Program-made: the position numbers and the translations under genes
From: Symmetrospora coprosmae
Lineage: Eukaryota; Basidiomycota; Cystobasidiomycetes; Symmetrosporaceae
DNA: 64,000 nucleotides
Reading direction: 5' to 3'
Assembly (NCBI GenBank): GCA_008802785.1
Contig: VUYT01000011.1
Span: 1 to 64,000 of the forward strand
Notes under the pieces: generated by a model
Told to the model about the DNA's origin: nothing
What the model saw: the letters and a program-made list of their open reading frames with translations, nothing else
Databases searched by the model: none
Shown: piece after piece, positions 12,273 to 23,627 of the stretch
Layout: each line of letters starts with the position of its first letter
Position numbering within the stretch: the first letter of the stretch is position 1

Positions 12273-13160
12273 CTAGGCGACGGACGAGCTGCGGGAACGC
12301 AAGAGGTTGGATGATAGTCAGCCCTTGTTCATGCTCCCCCTAAAGCACCAAGGCCTGTTAGGGCGATAGCATCCGCACAGACACACCTGTTTGCTGCAAT
12401 TCGCGGCCAGAGGTCTGCACACTCCTTTGCGACGGGCCCTGCAATGCCGGAACCCTGAGGAAGCCATAATAATTAATCCCAGAGCTACGGTAGCACTTGA
12501 TGTGGATGAGTGAGGTACGCTACCTTCATCTCTCCCTTGGGGTTGACAATGACACCGGCGTTGTCCTCAAAGTAGATGAAGACACCGTCTCGGCGCCTCC
12601 ATGCCTTGCGCTGGCGGACGACGATTGCGGGGTGGACTGCATTTGCGACACGAGCGTTAAATCAGCATGTAGTACTGGGCGCAGCGCTCGCGCACTGGTC
12701 GCATGAATGGAGGCCGACTAACCCTTCTTTCGGAGGTCGGGCTTTCCCTTCTTGACGGTCGCGAGGACCATGTCGCCAGCAGACGCCGCGGGCAGCCTGT
12801 TGAGACGCGATCCAGTTCGGGTGACGGCAATGATGTACAGGTTCTTTCCTCCAGAGTTGTCGCAGCAGTTCATGACGGCTCCGACGGGCTGCATGATGCG
12901 TAGACGGCGGCGTGTCAGCACGCGCCCGGACGACCGCCAGACAGCCCAGAAGGCGTGCGGAAGCTGCGCAAAACGCACCAGAGCCAGCGTCATTCGGTAC
13001 TTCATGCCCGCACCACCACCTGCAGGAGAATCCGGCATGGATCAGCATGACATCCATCGCTGCCTACCCCCAGCTGTATCGCTGCTCTTCTGCTAGAAGA
13101 GCAAAGTCAAGAATTTGACGATAATTCCCTCCTGTTCTCACCTCGTCCCATCTTTGCCAT
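12273..13160 (-). CDS. RPL23: Ribosomal protein uL14 (L23 of the large subunit)
   Basis: Structural protein of the 60S subunit next to the GTPase-factor and subunit-interface surface. The assembled protein has 137 residues, exactly the length of the yeast protein, and shows the family landmarks [68 protein letters not shown] and [15 protein letters not shown]. Six exons on the minus strand: 13160-13142, 13019-12979, 12888-12723, 12637-12534, 12454-12387, 12288-12273. All are GT-AG and in frame. The first exon is only 19 nt (MAKMGR plus one base) and the last only 16 nt (ending SSVA), so an automated caller would easily miss both ends. Dense 5' introns are typical of fungal ribosomal-protein genes. 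Confidence 0.96.
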
Positions 13161-13915
13161 TGCTGCTCTGTGAATAGGTATAGGGTATCAGAGATGTTGT
13201 ATGAAGGTCCTGGAGGCTGTCTGGTCCCTCACGATTGATTTGGAGGGTGTTGAAGGCTGAACGGGCCGGGACAGGGCAGGAATAATCGGAGAAATCGGCC
13301 AGATATCAGCAGGATATCTACGACATATGTATGGTGCTCTCTCTGCACTCACAGGTGTCCTTGAAGATGTCTTGAGGGGTTTACGGGTCGGGAGGAGAGA
13401 GAGAGTCCCGGCGCACCTGATCGGAATTTGCGAAGAAGGCGAAGGCGGCGGCCAGGTGCAGAGCAGCCAGAGAGAACGGCCAGAGAGGAACCACAGCGGC
13501 TCGTTCGCGAGAGAAAGTGTTCAGCGAGATGAGCGACCATCTAGCATCAGAGAGACTGCAATAGACTACAACATAGCCAGTCTGGCACCGGCGTTGCGTC
13601 CGCGAAGCTTCTTGGTACCCGCTCCAGGCACCTCAATCCTTCCATCAAGCAGGACGGGCTGCGGTGACATACTGCCAATTGCTGCAGACAGCGCTACGAG
13701 ACGGAGACGAGACTGTCTATGCTAGAACAATGGCAGGCCTCTAGCATACAGTAGCAGCCTTTGCTTCTTCTTCTGCTGCTGGGAGAGTGCCGCAAGGGGC
13801 ACATCTCGTACAGCTCTGGACTGGGATGGGGCAAGGGGGCACGTGCACAGGCCTGCTGTATTCGACCACCCTCCTCGACGACCGTCATCTCCCCCATCTC
13901 TGTTCTCTCTCTTTC
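13161..13915. other. Divergent promoter region
   Basis: About 750 bp between the uL14 gene (-) and the lipid kinase gene (+), so it probably carries two promoters. There are open frames (for example 13327-13725) but they lack any recognisable motif and I do not call them. Confidence 0.5.
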
Positions 13916-15124
13916 ATGGACTGGTACATTATATCGAACGAGACTGCCGGTCAGGGCAAGGCTGCCGACTATGTGGCTCAGCTGCTGCAGCTCATCAAGC
14001 CATCAGCGGGGTCTGTCGAGGTCCACAGGACGCAGTGGGACGGGCACGCAGGCGAGCTGGGCACCTCCATCCTCTCACACTCGAAGGATGACGCACGCGC
14101 AGTGATTGCGGTGGTCGGAGGTGATGGAACACTGCACGAACTGCTCAATGGCATCCATGATCAGCTCCATACCACCCACGTCAACCTCGTCCTCATTTCA
14201 TCCGGAACAGCCGACGCCTTCTACCACTCGCTGTTCCCCGCAACGGCCGCTGATCCAGACACATACGACCGCTTCCTGTCTGCCAAAGCCGCTCTGAGCG
14301 CAACACCATCCGCAGCCCCACTCTCTCTGCTGTCCGTCTCTGCTTCTTCATCGGGCCACCGCTACTACAGCCACGTCGTCACATCAACCGCCCTGCACGC
14401 CCAGATCCTCGAGACGGCTTCATCGCCCGAAATGCGCGCAAAGCACCCCGGGACAGCCCGCTTCCGCGCAGCTGCAGAGCTCCACATTGGGTCGTCGTAC
14501 GCAGCAGAGCTCACGCTGCACCCGCATTCAACGCAAGGCGTCCAGCGCTGGTCACTCCGGAGCAGACAGTGGGAGACAGTTTCACAAGAGGCGCTGCACC
14601 TCGGAAAGGACACAATTTACACCTACTTTATCTCAGCCCTGGTGGACCGCTTCGAAGCGCAGTTCAGGATTGCCCCCTTCTCCTCGCCAAGCGCCGGTCG
14701 CCCAGCCGACGCGGTCGACGTCTTGCTGGTGAAGAGCCTGCCGGGACTGAGCAAGGAGCAGGAGGGGAAGAGGCTGTTCCACATCCTAATGGCGGCGTAC
14801 GAGGATGGCAAACACTTGTTGCTAACAGAATCGCCGAATGGGTCGGGGGCGGACCTGGAGGTTGATGGAGCCGGTGACCAAGTAGTCGAGTACTTCCGCG
14901 TATCCGGGTATGATTGGAAGCCGGTGCGCCTACTTCGAGCAGATCGTGGAACATCGCCGATATGCTGACTGACGGGTAACCACTCCGACGTGCAGCTCGA
15001 TGAATTCTCGCGGCTGGTTTGCGTGGATGGGACCGTCATCGAGGTGGAAGAGGGTCAGAAGCTACGGTGTTGCATGGAAGTACCGTCCTCTGCTTCGGAG
15101 AGGGGCGTCTCGGTATATGTCTAG
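13916..15124 (+). CDS. Diacylglycerol/sphingoid-base kinase family protein
   Basis: Likely phosphorylates a lipid alcohol (sphingoid base, ceramide or diacylglycerol) at a membrane, using ATP. Two exons, 13916-14923 and 14996-15124, give 378 aa. The N-terminal DAGK catalytic domain begins almost at once: NETAGQGKAADYVAQLL is the first nucleotide-binding stretch and VVGGDGTLHELLNG near residue 65 is the GGDGT motif that defines the family. The C-terminal half, with DVLLVKSLPG, VEYFRVSGYDW and LVCVDGTVIEVEEGQKL, fits the beta-sandwich domain that closes the active site. It is shorter than yeast Lcb4/Lcb5 and lacks their long N-terminal region. The start was chosen because the motif follows directly; an in-frame ATG at 13787 exists but its extra residues look non-coding. 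Substrate cannot be decided from sequence. Confidence 0.85.
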
Positions 15125-15854
15125 GGGTGAAGTGACATACGTTCAACGAAGGCGATACGCGACGGCCCCGCACAGTATCTTCTGCCCGGGATCTCAGCGA
15201 CGAGTCTGTTGCAGGTGGTAATGACCCTCCATGGACTTGCCAACTCTCTGTCAATCATCGTGCGGATTGGTGGACTAAGCGATCCAGTATCTGCTCCCGC
15301 CGTGGCCCGATTCCCATGTTCACCGCCATTCTTACCGGACAAAGGGTCCTTTCAAGCCCCTCAAGGCGATGATAGGCGAGCATGGGCCATTAACTTGACC
15401 AATTGGCCACCACTATCGGCCACATCCTCTGCTCTGCTCTGCTCACCCACTTACTGACACAATCAATCCGAGCAAATAGCCACGAAGTAGCACTGCTCAT
15501 GACCAGAGTGAGTGCGGTACCGTCCTCGAGTAGGCCTAGAGGCATCTCTAATGGGTGCGCCCGTCCTTCTCGCGGTGACAGCCGAAGACGAGGGGCCTCG
15601 AAGTGCGTAACATTCCGAGAGCAGCTCTGGAGGTACCCATACGCTTGATGACTCTGGCTGACGCAGAGCTGGCCATTGAAGTGCCGGATGGACAAGTGGT
15701 GAGGCACGTCCAAGAGCTCATTTAGACTGGGGCTGTTGACCGCTGACGTGATGCCATTGATTACTCCACAGCATGGAACCGCGCGGACACCCTGAGTGCG
15801 TGTGGTCTGCAGCAACATCACTGACAGAGGCTGATCTCCGTAGGTCGATCTAGT
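15125..15854. other. Gene-free border of the accessory block
   Basis: No supported gene. Coding-like composition stops at the lipid kinase and the DNA becomes less GC-biased, as in the following 9 kb. Confidence 0.4.
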
Positions 15855-16609
15855 TGGACGAAGAAATATCATCACGAAGTGACGCACTTTGCTGTCCTGA
15901 CATTCTGCAACAGCATACGCAACACGCAAGGGCTTGCTGACTTGCAAGAGTACCAGGTGGAGACGGCAGCGACCTGTCCCTACCAAGGTAAAGGGAAGGC
16001 GTGCAAGTACGCCAAGGCTTCACGCTATCTGGCCGGCAAAGGATGCAGCACTCGCTGATATTCCCTCTTCTTCGTCTGACAGCGATCCCCGTGGCTTATG
16101 TCCGTCCTCAATGTCTCCTTCTCGGATGCAATGCTCAAGGTGGTGTGTTCAGGTGGCTGACGGTCACTTTCCCACCAGCCTCATTGATTACACATCTGAC
16201 GACCAAGCATTCAGTCAACTGGACCGAACACCTCATAAACTGCAAATCCGAACACACTAGATGGGCCGCAGTCAAGGTTGCCGCCGTGCGGTCGGATTTA
16301 CCGCCTCGAACGCACGCAGGTGGACAAGTGTTGACGACGCAATTGGCTGGAGTCAAGAGGCGGCGGTCTTCTCCTGGTCATGACAACACCCATCGGACCT
16401 TTGCATCCAGCGGTCAGCAGGGTCAAGTCGCTCCATCCCGATGTGTTCCAGCCACGCAAGCCGAAGTGCCGGCATCCAGCATGACATCAGGCGGTAGGAT
16501 ACCGCAAGTGCCGCAAACGCAGTACGCCTCCGGGCTGCCGCACGGACTTGAGCAGATTGCTCGATACAATACCGTCTCGACCTGGGGCAGCCACCCTTCG
16601 CAATACTGA
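15855..16609 (+). CDS. Unknown Cys/His-domain gene 1 (one domain copy)
   Basis: First member of a local family. Around 15867-16008 the translation has HHEVTHFAVL, then about 30 residues on ATCPYQGKGKACK, followed by a plausible donor GTACGC. Around 16178-16222 a further exon has SLITHLTTKHSVNW. This Cys-Cys, intron, His-x4-His order recurs in the next two genes and resembles a split C2H2-type zinc-binding module. The tail is short and Ser/Gln/Arg-rich, ending at the stop at 16607-16609. I could not fix all splice sites, so the exon chain is provisional. Function unknown; a nucleic-acid-binding role is only inferred from the Cys/His pattern. It could also be a decayed copy. Confidence 0.35.
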
Positions 16610-16840
16610 GCGTACCTCCGGGAGAAAAGAGACACTCTGTGCGATGGTCGTTCTGCCACCCTTCGGGCGATGTGGCAGCCTCGCTGGTTAGCTTATATCC
16701 GCTATGCTATAAATGCGCATCAAGAGCACAGGTCTCGTGCTGCCTTGTCAGTACAGCATTGGAGCCATCCCTCTCCCCGCACCTTTTGCCCTCCAGCCTT
16801 TGCATGGCAAGCAGGCCAATTATGCCTGTGTCGAGCCGAG

Positions 16841-17064
16841 GTCGATTTTGCACAACGATCAACTGACATCAGCTGCTTGTGCGAGCCGCGAACCTTCAAC
16901 ACATTGCTGACTGACGCTCAGATGCTCTGCGTCGCACTGACATCCGGGTGTCTGCGCCCGGCAAGGCCAGGATGTCCAACGCATCGGTGCCGGTGGCGAA
17001 AGAATTCCTACACAACCCTGCAATGTTGTCTGACAAAGGTTGACTCCGCAGCGTCGGGGCGGTG
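16841..17064. repeat. Direct repeat, copy 1
   Basis: About 224 bp nearly identical (a handful of differences) to 20003-20228. It lies just upstream of unknown gene 2, in the same relation as copy 2 to gene 3, so it is best read as duplicated promoter/leader DNA. Confidence 0.9.
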
Positions 17065-17173
17065 TCTGTAGACTGAAGCCACTGCTAGACGTTTAGTCGT
17101 TCGTCGCTACAGGTCTCGCAGTCGCCTCTTTGCTCCCGCCAATCGCCCACTTGCACCAGCCCAATACCAGTCA

Positions 17174-19642
17174 TGGCACCCAGAGCAAGGCCGGAAGGAC
17201 AGCCAAAGGTAAGCAAGTAGGTCTGCTTGACTCGCAATCTACATTGGCTGATACCGGGCTCCCTCGAATCAGCAGTGCCGGGTACCAGGCTGGTAAGCAC
17301 GGCCTGTCCAGAGCGACTCTGTCTAATCCTACATTGCTGGTCAGCACTGACAAAGCTACTCATCCATAGTCCTTGGACAGGAGCAGCGTAGGTCCTGCTG
17401 GAAATCACTGTCGGGTAGTTTGACTATTGACGCGGAAATCCCTGTTCACTAGGAGCATTAAGCAAACGCACGAATCCGACCACTACATAGCATGGCGCTT
17501 ATTAGGGACCGTTACCGGTAAACAGCTCAAAGCAGAAGACTTCGATAGCGCTGGAATATCCTGTCCCTGGCGAAGGGAAACAGGCGCACCGGATACTTGC
17601 AAGTGAGTCCCCTTCGCGGTCTGTGATTCCTGAACCTTATCTTGGTTCAAACAATTGACTAGTCATTGTCATTCAGGGGACCTATGAACCTCGGTAGGTC
17701 TCCTACCACGCAAGGGCACATTGCATCGGTGCCTTATTGATGAATATGTCGGTCCTCTCGCAGAGGCATTCAGAGAACACGTCAAACTGATACATGCGGA
17801 TCGCCACGATTGGGTATCACTCCGCAAATCTTTGGCAAAAGAAACTCAAGCTTACTTGATGAACGTTGGCAAAAATCAAGAGTTCCTGGATCAGCATTGG
17901 CATCCGACGCCGCTTGGGGCACGACCTCAGAGCTCAACAGCCGGCCCTGTCGCTATCAATGTCAACGCGGCAGAAGCTAATGCAGCTTCTCAGGGCACTG
18001 TTGTGACAGTCTCAAAGGCACCTATCACGAAGGTCAGTGCGGTTGTATACTTGCTGCTTCCGCCAGCCTGTTTCGGTACCTGGCTGACAAGGCTGTCCGT
18101 CTACAGTGTCGGATCCCCGGATGGTGAGTGACATCTGTCATGAACGAGCAGGAAGTAGCGCATGCCAACAGCGACCCTTGCCTCCCGCCAGCCTAGAACC
18201 CTTCTCGACGGGCCATGAGCTGAAGCACTTTTGCGTGGGTAACTGGCTAATACGCAACGGTGTGAGCCAGGAGAACCTCAAAGAGAATATGACTAGCGAA
18301 GTAGTCCGCTGTCCTCTCCCCGGCTGCAGGTGCGTTGATAAGTCCCACGGGCACTTCGATTCATGCGGATCTGGCTGAATTCCAACCTGTGCCTTCATAC
18401 AGGAATGTGCCAATCTCCTACAAGAGTAATAACCTTCTTCTTCCAATCGAGCTACAACCCGGGGGCTGATGTGATGTATTTCATTTGGCCTTCACAGCCA
18501 ACGGTCTGGGCCAGCATTTGGCTAAAAAGAAAAACACAGCACACAACACCATGTGGAGCACTATTCAGGGAGACTTAGCCCCTCGTTATAACGCATGGGT
18601 AGCGAGCATCCAACCCAATCGCCAAGTCCCTTCTCCCTGGTTGGATCCTGGCAGTACCGGTCCGAAGCGCAAGATCGAACCTACTACCTCGAGTCCGCAC
18701 CCGGAGGTGCCACCTTCCGACAAGCGTGCGCGCAGCAAGAGCCCCAAGGAAGGCACGTTGCTTGAGTTCGACGAGCTGTACAGGGAACCAACACCACCTG
18801 CTGCGCACAACAAGGGGATTGGCGAAGCAGCCCTGTCTTCTTCGACTCACTTGGAGGGGCGTCATAGATCATCCCCGCATACAAGGTCTCCGGCGACCCC
18901 TGCCCCTGCCCTTGGTAGTATGAATCCTGGACGACAGAGACTATCTCCAAGCTCGGCTGGACGGCCTTCGCCCGCAAGCCCTAAGTCCGCGAATACGCCC
19001 TCGCCGGGGTCTGGTGGACTACACCCTGGTACTCCTTTACCCATCCGCTCGTCATCACAGCGTTCGAGATCCGGACTGTCAGACTCCGGCTCCTTACTGC
19101 AATACAAAGCTTCTTCGACTGGCAGCAAGCCAACTACGCCGGGACGCGGTGCAGCAAGTCCTGCGGGAAGCGTTCGACACAATAACGGCAAAGAGCGAGC
19201 AAGCTCTACCGATTCAACAGAATCACTCACAAAGCAGTGGTCTCGAGGAGTGGAAGCAATGGATGCGGAGCCGCTGCAACGTACACACTTCAGGGGAAGA
19301 CCACGATACCGCGATGATGTCACCTCGCAAGGTTCAGCCTCTCGCGGTCCGTCCACAACGGCGACGGCGGGGACCTACTCACCGCGGACACTCTCTGCGA
19401 TAGGCAGAGCGGCGCAAGAATTCCGAGACGTCCTATACGAGCTCGATAAAATGCCCTCTAGCTCGTCACCGTCGTCCCGAGCCCAGAGTCGCGGAAATCG
19501 ACCTACCAGCGCGGGTCCTCAGTCACGCGGCTCGCAGGCTTCCGGTTCTCGTCCGCCTCAACCTTCCCAGAGCAGGCCTATGGGCACCGCCAGTTCATCA
19601 ACATCGAGATCAGCGAGCTCAGCGCGAGCCGGACGAAGGTGA
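17174..19642 (+). CDS. Unknown Cys/His-domain gene 2 with Ser/Pro-rich tail
   Basis: Provisional multi-exon gene. Domain copy A: HESDHYIAWRLLG then ISCPWRRETGAPDTCK (17470-17605) and, after an intron, EAFREHVKLIHADRHDW (17762-17812). Domain copy B: GHELKHFCVGNWLI then VVRCPLPGCRC (18208-18330) and FTANGLGQHLAKKKNTAHN (18487-18545). From about 18590 to the stop at 19640-19642 comes a tail of some 350 residues, disordered, rich in Ser, Pro and Arg, with a KRAR basic motif, TTPGRGAASPAGS and repeated Ser runs. The tail is clearly paralogous to that of gene 3. A possible start is MAPRARPEGQPK at 17174, directly followed by GTAAGC. I recognise no family. Nuclear location is inferred from basic motifs only. 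The long tail frame is the best-supported part; the 5' exons are uncertain. Confidence 0.45.
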
Positions 19643-19700
19643 TGGTGCTCGCCAAAGACAGGAGAAAGTGGTAATCAGCACAATCCACTAGAAGCGTTCC

Positions 19701-19770
19701 TAGATCGAGTGAACAGTCCTTAGATGAGCAATCACTAGATGAGCAGTCCTTAGATGAGTATGTCCGTGTA
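19701..19770. repeat. 15-bp minisatellite, copy 1
   Basis: Four to five imperfect units of TTAGATGAGCAGTCC directly after gene 2. The same unit follows gene 3 at 23696-23760, so the array was duplicated with the genes or has arisen twice from a shared seed. Confidence 0.85.
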
Positions 19771-20002
19771 TGTAAAACCTTGAAAAAGAGCTTCTCTCTT
19801 TCGTGGTTGACATCATCGGTGGCTCTTGTGTCTCTGCGGGTGGAGATGAGCAGCCTCATGAGTTTCGATTTCGACGAGTCGACGGTTGACACAGGCCGAC
19901 TCGCTCGGGCGCTGGCATGTTACGAACCCCGATGGAAGCGACAGCGAACAGAGTACGACAGTGATGGCGAACTTCGCTGGTCTTCGCTGGTCCTGTGCCT
20001 TC

Positions 20003-20228
20003 GTCGATTGATGCACAACCATCAACTGACATCAGCTGCTTGTGCGAGCCGCGAACCTTCAACACATTACTGACTGACGCTCAGATGCTCTGCGTCGCAC
20101 TGACATCGGGGTGTCTGCGCCCGGCAAGGCCAGGATGTCCAACGCATCGGTGCCGGTGGCGAAAGAATTCCCACACAACCCTGCAATGTTGTCTGACAAA
20201 GGTTGACTCCGCAGCGTCGGGCGGTGTC
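20003..20228. repeat. Direct repeat, copy 2
   Basis: Near-identical partner of 16841-17064, just upstream of unknown gene 3. The low divergence indicates a young duplication or gene conversion. Confidence 0.9.
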
Positions 20229-20344
20229 GACCTTGGAAGCGCTGCTAAACTATGCTCGCTCGCTTCAGAGCCACTCTCCGATTAGATGCTCTCTCTCCCT
20301 CGTCAATCTTATTGTTCCAACCATCCATCCAACTCAAGTACACG

Positions 20345-23300
20345 ATGAATACGCACTGGGACAGTGCTGTCACAGACCCAAAGTCTTCTTGGCTTCCATT
20401 CCCGGTGCGTGCCTGCGTTGCGCGTGTGCCGCTTTGCATGTGCCGACATGCGCCTTCCCCCACGTTCCCCCAAACCACTCCAGTGCCGAATGCCTGGGTG
20501 GTGAGTAATCTCCATCTGTTGAAGCCTTTGCCAGGTCTCGCTGAGATGCCTTTTGCGCCTAGCCCGGCAACGGCTCAGACAGCGTGAGCAGCTTCGCATA
20601 GCCTGTTTTCTCGGCACCCTTGCCCGCTAAAGCAAGTCTCCTTACATCACATTCAGGCCGTACAGAGAGCAACACGAGTTCATACACTTCATCGCCTGGA
20701 AGTATTCTGAGCAAGTGAACGGGCAAGCTGTAGATCCAGCCGATGTCGAGCCCGGCAGCCTTCGATGTCCACATCAGGGCTGTGAGTTTTCCGCGGAAGG
20801 ATCTGCGTAAGTTCCGTACATCTGTCGTGTGTGCATATAGCCTGCTTACGATAGGTTCTGCCTACAATAGACCACTCAATCTCGGTCAGCAAGCCTTGCG
20901 CTATGTGACGATATGTGACTGCCTGTGTAGCGTGCAACTGAAACAGTGGACCCATGCTCCTTACAGCGTCCTTCACGTCTCACCTGAGGAGTCACGACAT
21001 CAAATATGACAATCTTCGGAAGCAATATGCGCAGCAGTATAGGCTCTGGATACCGAAGGTACGGCCGTCTAAAAGAATCGGATGATCCACCGTCCGGGAG
21101 GATATGGCTGATATCTGCAACTTTTTACCACAGTGCCGTGTCCTAAACTGGTGAGGCACGCCGTCTTGCATTCGGTTGTCTTACCAGATTGCCTGAGATT
21201 CTTCCGCTACTTTCGGAAATGACGGTCTTTGGTACTAGCGAGGCTGACAGGGGTGAAGAGCGGTAGGCTATGCGCGGACAGTGTACCGCGCGGCGCTTGC
21301 GCTGATATTCGTCTCCCGCTTCTCCGTAGTGCGAATCTGCACCACGAGCTAGAGCATTTCATCGCTATGGACTATTGTCAGAGCGAGCTGGTCCGTCTGG
21401 GAAAGTCTCGCCGAGCAGAAACAGAATTTGCAGCATCCTTCACCTGTCCGCTCAAGAGCGAGGAGACAGATCAAGCAAGCCCGTGCAAGTGCGTACAGCA
21501 CCTTAGCCTCGATACTGCACAATCTTAAGCTGAAACAAGTTCCGTATCAAAGAGCAAAACTTACCCTAGGTACGCAAGCTACCACTCGTGATTGCCGAAG
21601 TCCTATGCGAACTGAACTTTTTTTCAACAGGAGCTTTCTCAGGACACTTGCTGAAACAGCACAAGGTTTCGACCTGGACGTGGAGACTCGTAAGAGAAAG
21701 GTACCGTGAAACGAGCACGCAGGAGTATAAACGCTGGTCAGCGTGGCTCAAGGCAAAAGGGGCGGCAGTGACGAAACCGCCCGTGACGAGGCGAGCACCC
21801 GACAGGACCGGTCAGGCGAAGACCGTGAAACCACCGTTGAAGGTCAGTCCAAGATGCTCCGACAGACAGAGAATCTCGATATTGGGGCTGATGACTTAGC
21901 CATCTTCTCAGTGCCGATTCCCTGGCTGGTGAGCTGAACACGTAAGACAGAATGAGGAGAAGATACCGACTGACCGTACTCGTGCCGGAACCGTGCGGCG
22001 CTCAGCGACGATGTGTCCGCCGCCCCAAATCCTTCGTGAGCGGGCCTTCAGCTAATTCCGAAGGGTGTGGATCTGTCAGCTGACGACTCGGCTAACTGGC
22101 TTCTGCAGTGCGGCACGCTCGCGTCACGAGCTGGAACACTACGCAGCCTGGGCTTACATTTCCAAGGTCTCGAGAGACTCGCATCTGGACAAAAACTCGG
22201 TCGGCAAGACAGGCCTAGCGTGTCCGCATCGCGGAGGTTCTGGGTGCAAGTAAGCCGCCGCCCTCGACACCGTCCGCCTATGCAGCATGACACGATTCTG
22301 ACGCTGAGCAATGTCTTCTGGGCGGCTGATGCCTTACCAGTGGTCCCTTCACGATTGGTGTGTGGAGCATCTCGTGCTGATCAATCGCTGCCCGAGTGGA
22401 GAGCTGATGCTCCAGAACCCAAATTCAACAGACACCTTCCACAAGCATGTTCAAAGAGTTCATGGCGTACGGTGGGTAGCATACCGCTCAGACCTGGAGA
22501 AAGCTTGCAAGACATTCATTGCCTCCCAAGTAGCCATCCGACATCAAGCACGGCCAGCACCTACCGAGAAGGCTGCCTCGACCGTGGGCCGGTCGGCTCC
22601 GGGAGACAAGAGTCCTGCCCAGATGTCTAGCATAGCTGCCGGGAAGCGAAGAAGTCGCGCTGGCGCATCGCCCTCTCCGCCGGTCGATCACGGTAAACGT
22701 GCACGAAAGGATCCCGAAAGCCCAGAAGAGCGAGGTCGGTCCTGCTCAACTTCCGACGACGACCTGTACAGGTCGCCTACACCCCCTCGCGCTGCTAAGG
22801 GCTCAAGGGCTCGCGAACGGCCGCCTCCCGCCGGAAACGTGAGGGTATCCCCCGGTGCGATAACCCCGACCGGACCCGCAGTCTCGTCTGCGGGTGTACA
22901 GCTTAGAAACACGCCCTCGACTGGCCCCCGTGCTGGAGGTACAGCGAGTTCCGAGCAGCACAGGCATGGACACGCTTCGCACGCCAATCAGCCCAGATCG
23001 AGCGCAAACATGGCCTCGCCGCACCCAATTGGAGCTTCACATGGTATCCCTGCACCCGTCCGCCCGCTATCACAGCATTTGAGCTCCCGAGGCTCAAGCC
23101 CTGATTCGATACCACTATATCAAGCCCCTCTGACAGGAAACAGGCGGACTACGCCCGGACGTGGTGGAGCAAGTCCTGCGGGAAGCGATCGACACAATAA
23201 CGGCAAAGAGCGTTCAAGCTCTATCGAATCGAATGACTCACTCGGGACGCAATGGGTAAAAAAACTGGCAGAAATCAATGCAGGGTGCTCACAATCTATG

Positions 23301-23419
23301 CAAACGAGGGGAAGAACACGTCATCGCGGGAGTCATTCAGGAGCTTCACCATCGCCGGGGGGGACCTGGTCTCCGGGGACTCGCGCTGCAATTAAAGAGC
23401 TTGCTGAAATGGCGTCAAG

Positions 23420-23453
<34 letters not shown>

Positions 23454-23627
23454 AGTGCACAGAGTCGCGGTAGACAACCAATGAGCGCGGGTCCTTCCTC
23501 AGGCGCCCCGCAGGCTTCCGGTTCTCGTCCCCGTCAACCGTCCGAGAGCAGGCCTGTGAGCACTACCAGTCCCTCCCAATCTCCCTCAAGACCGCCAGCG
23601 AGCTCAACGAACGGCAGCCGCAGGTGA
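20345..23627 (+). CDS. Unknown Cys/His-domain gene 3 with Ser/Pro-rich tail
   Basis: Provisional multi-exon gene with three domain copies. Copy A: HEFIHFIAWKYSEQ then SLRCPHQGCEF (20670-20785) and SFTSHLRSHDIKYDNLRKQY (20966-21030). Copy B: HHELEHFIAMDYCQSE then SFTCPLK...SPCK (21340-21490) and AFSGHLLKQHKVSTW (21631-21680). Copy C: RHELEHYAAWAYISK then LACPHRGGSGCK (22118-22250) and TFHKHVQRVHGVRW (22434-22475). A tail of about 350 residues to the stop at 23625-23627 has GKRARKDPESPEERGR, TTPGRGGASPAGS and a run of about twelve Ser, and aligns along its length with the tail of gene 2. A possible start is MNTHWDSAVTDP at 20345. It may be more than one gene. No known family recognised. Confidence 0.45.
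23418..23456. repeat. Trinucleotide microsatellite coding for poly-Ser
   Basis: A run of CGT/TCG units inside the tail of unknown gene 3 encodes about twelve serines. The paralogous tail of gene 2 has only a short Ser cluster here, so this run expanded after the duplication. Confidence 0.9.

Larger units (their letters stand above)
19643..20344. other. Duplicated flank between unknown genes 2 and 3
   Basis: Contains the 15-bp minisatellite and the second copy of the direct repeat. Most of it has a counterpart either before gene 2 or after gene 3. I see no separate gene. Confidence 0.5.

Noticed and set aside
20670-22130. HExxH as a zinc-protease active site in the unknown family
   Set aside because: The motif varies (HESDH, HEFIH, HELKH, HELEH) with no downstream Glu/His ligand pattern of metalloproteases, and it is coupled to a Cys/Cys-His/His module instead.
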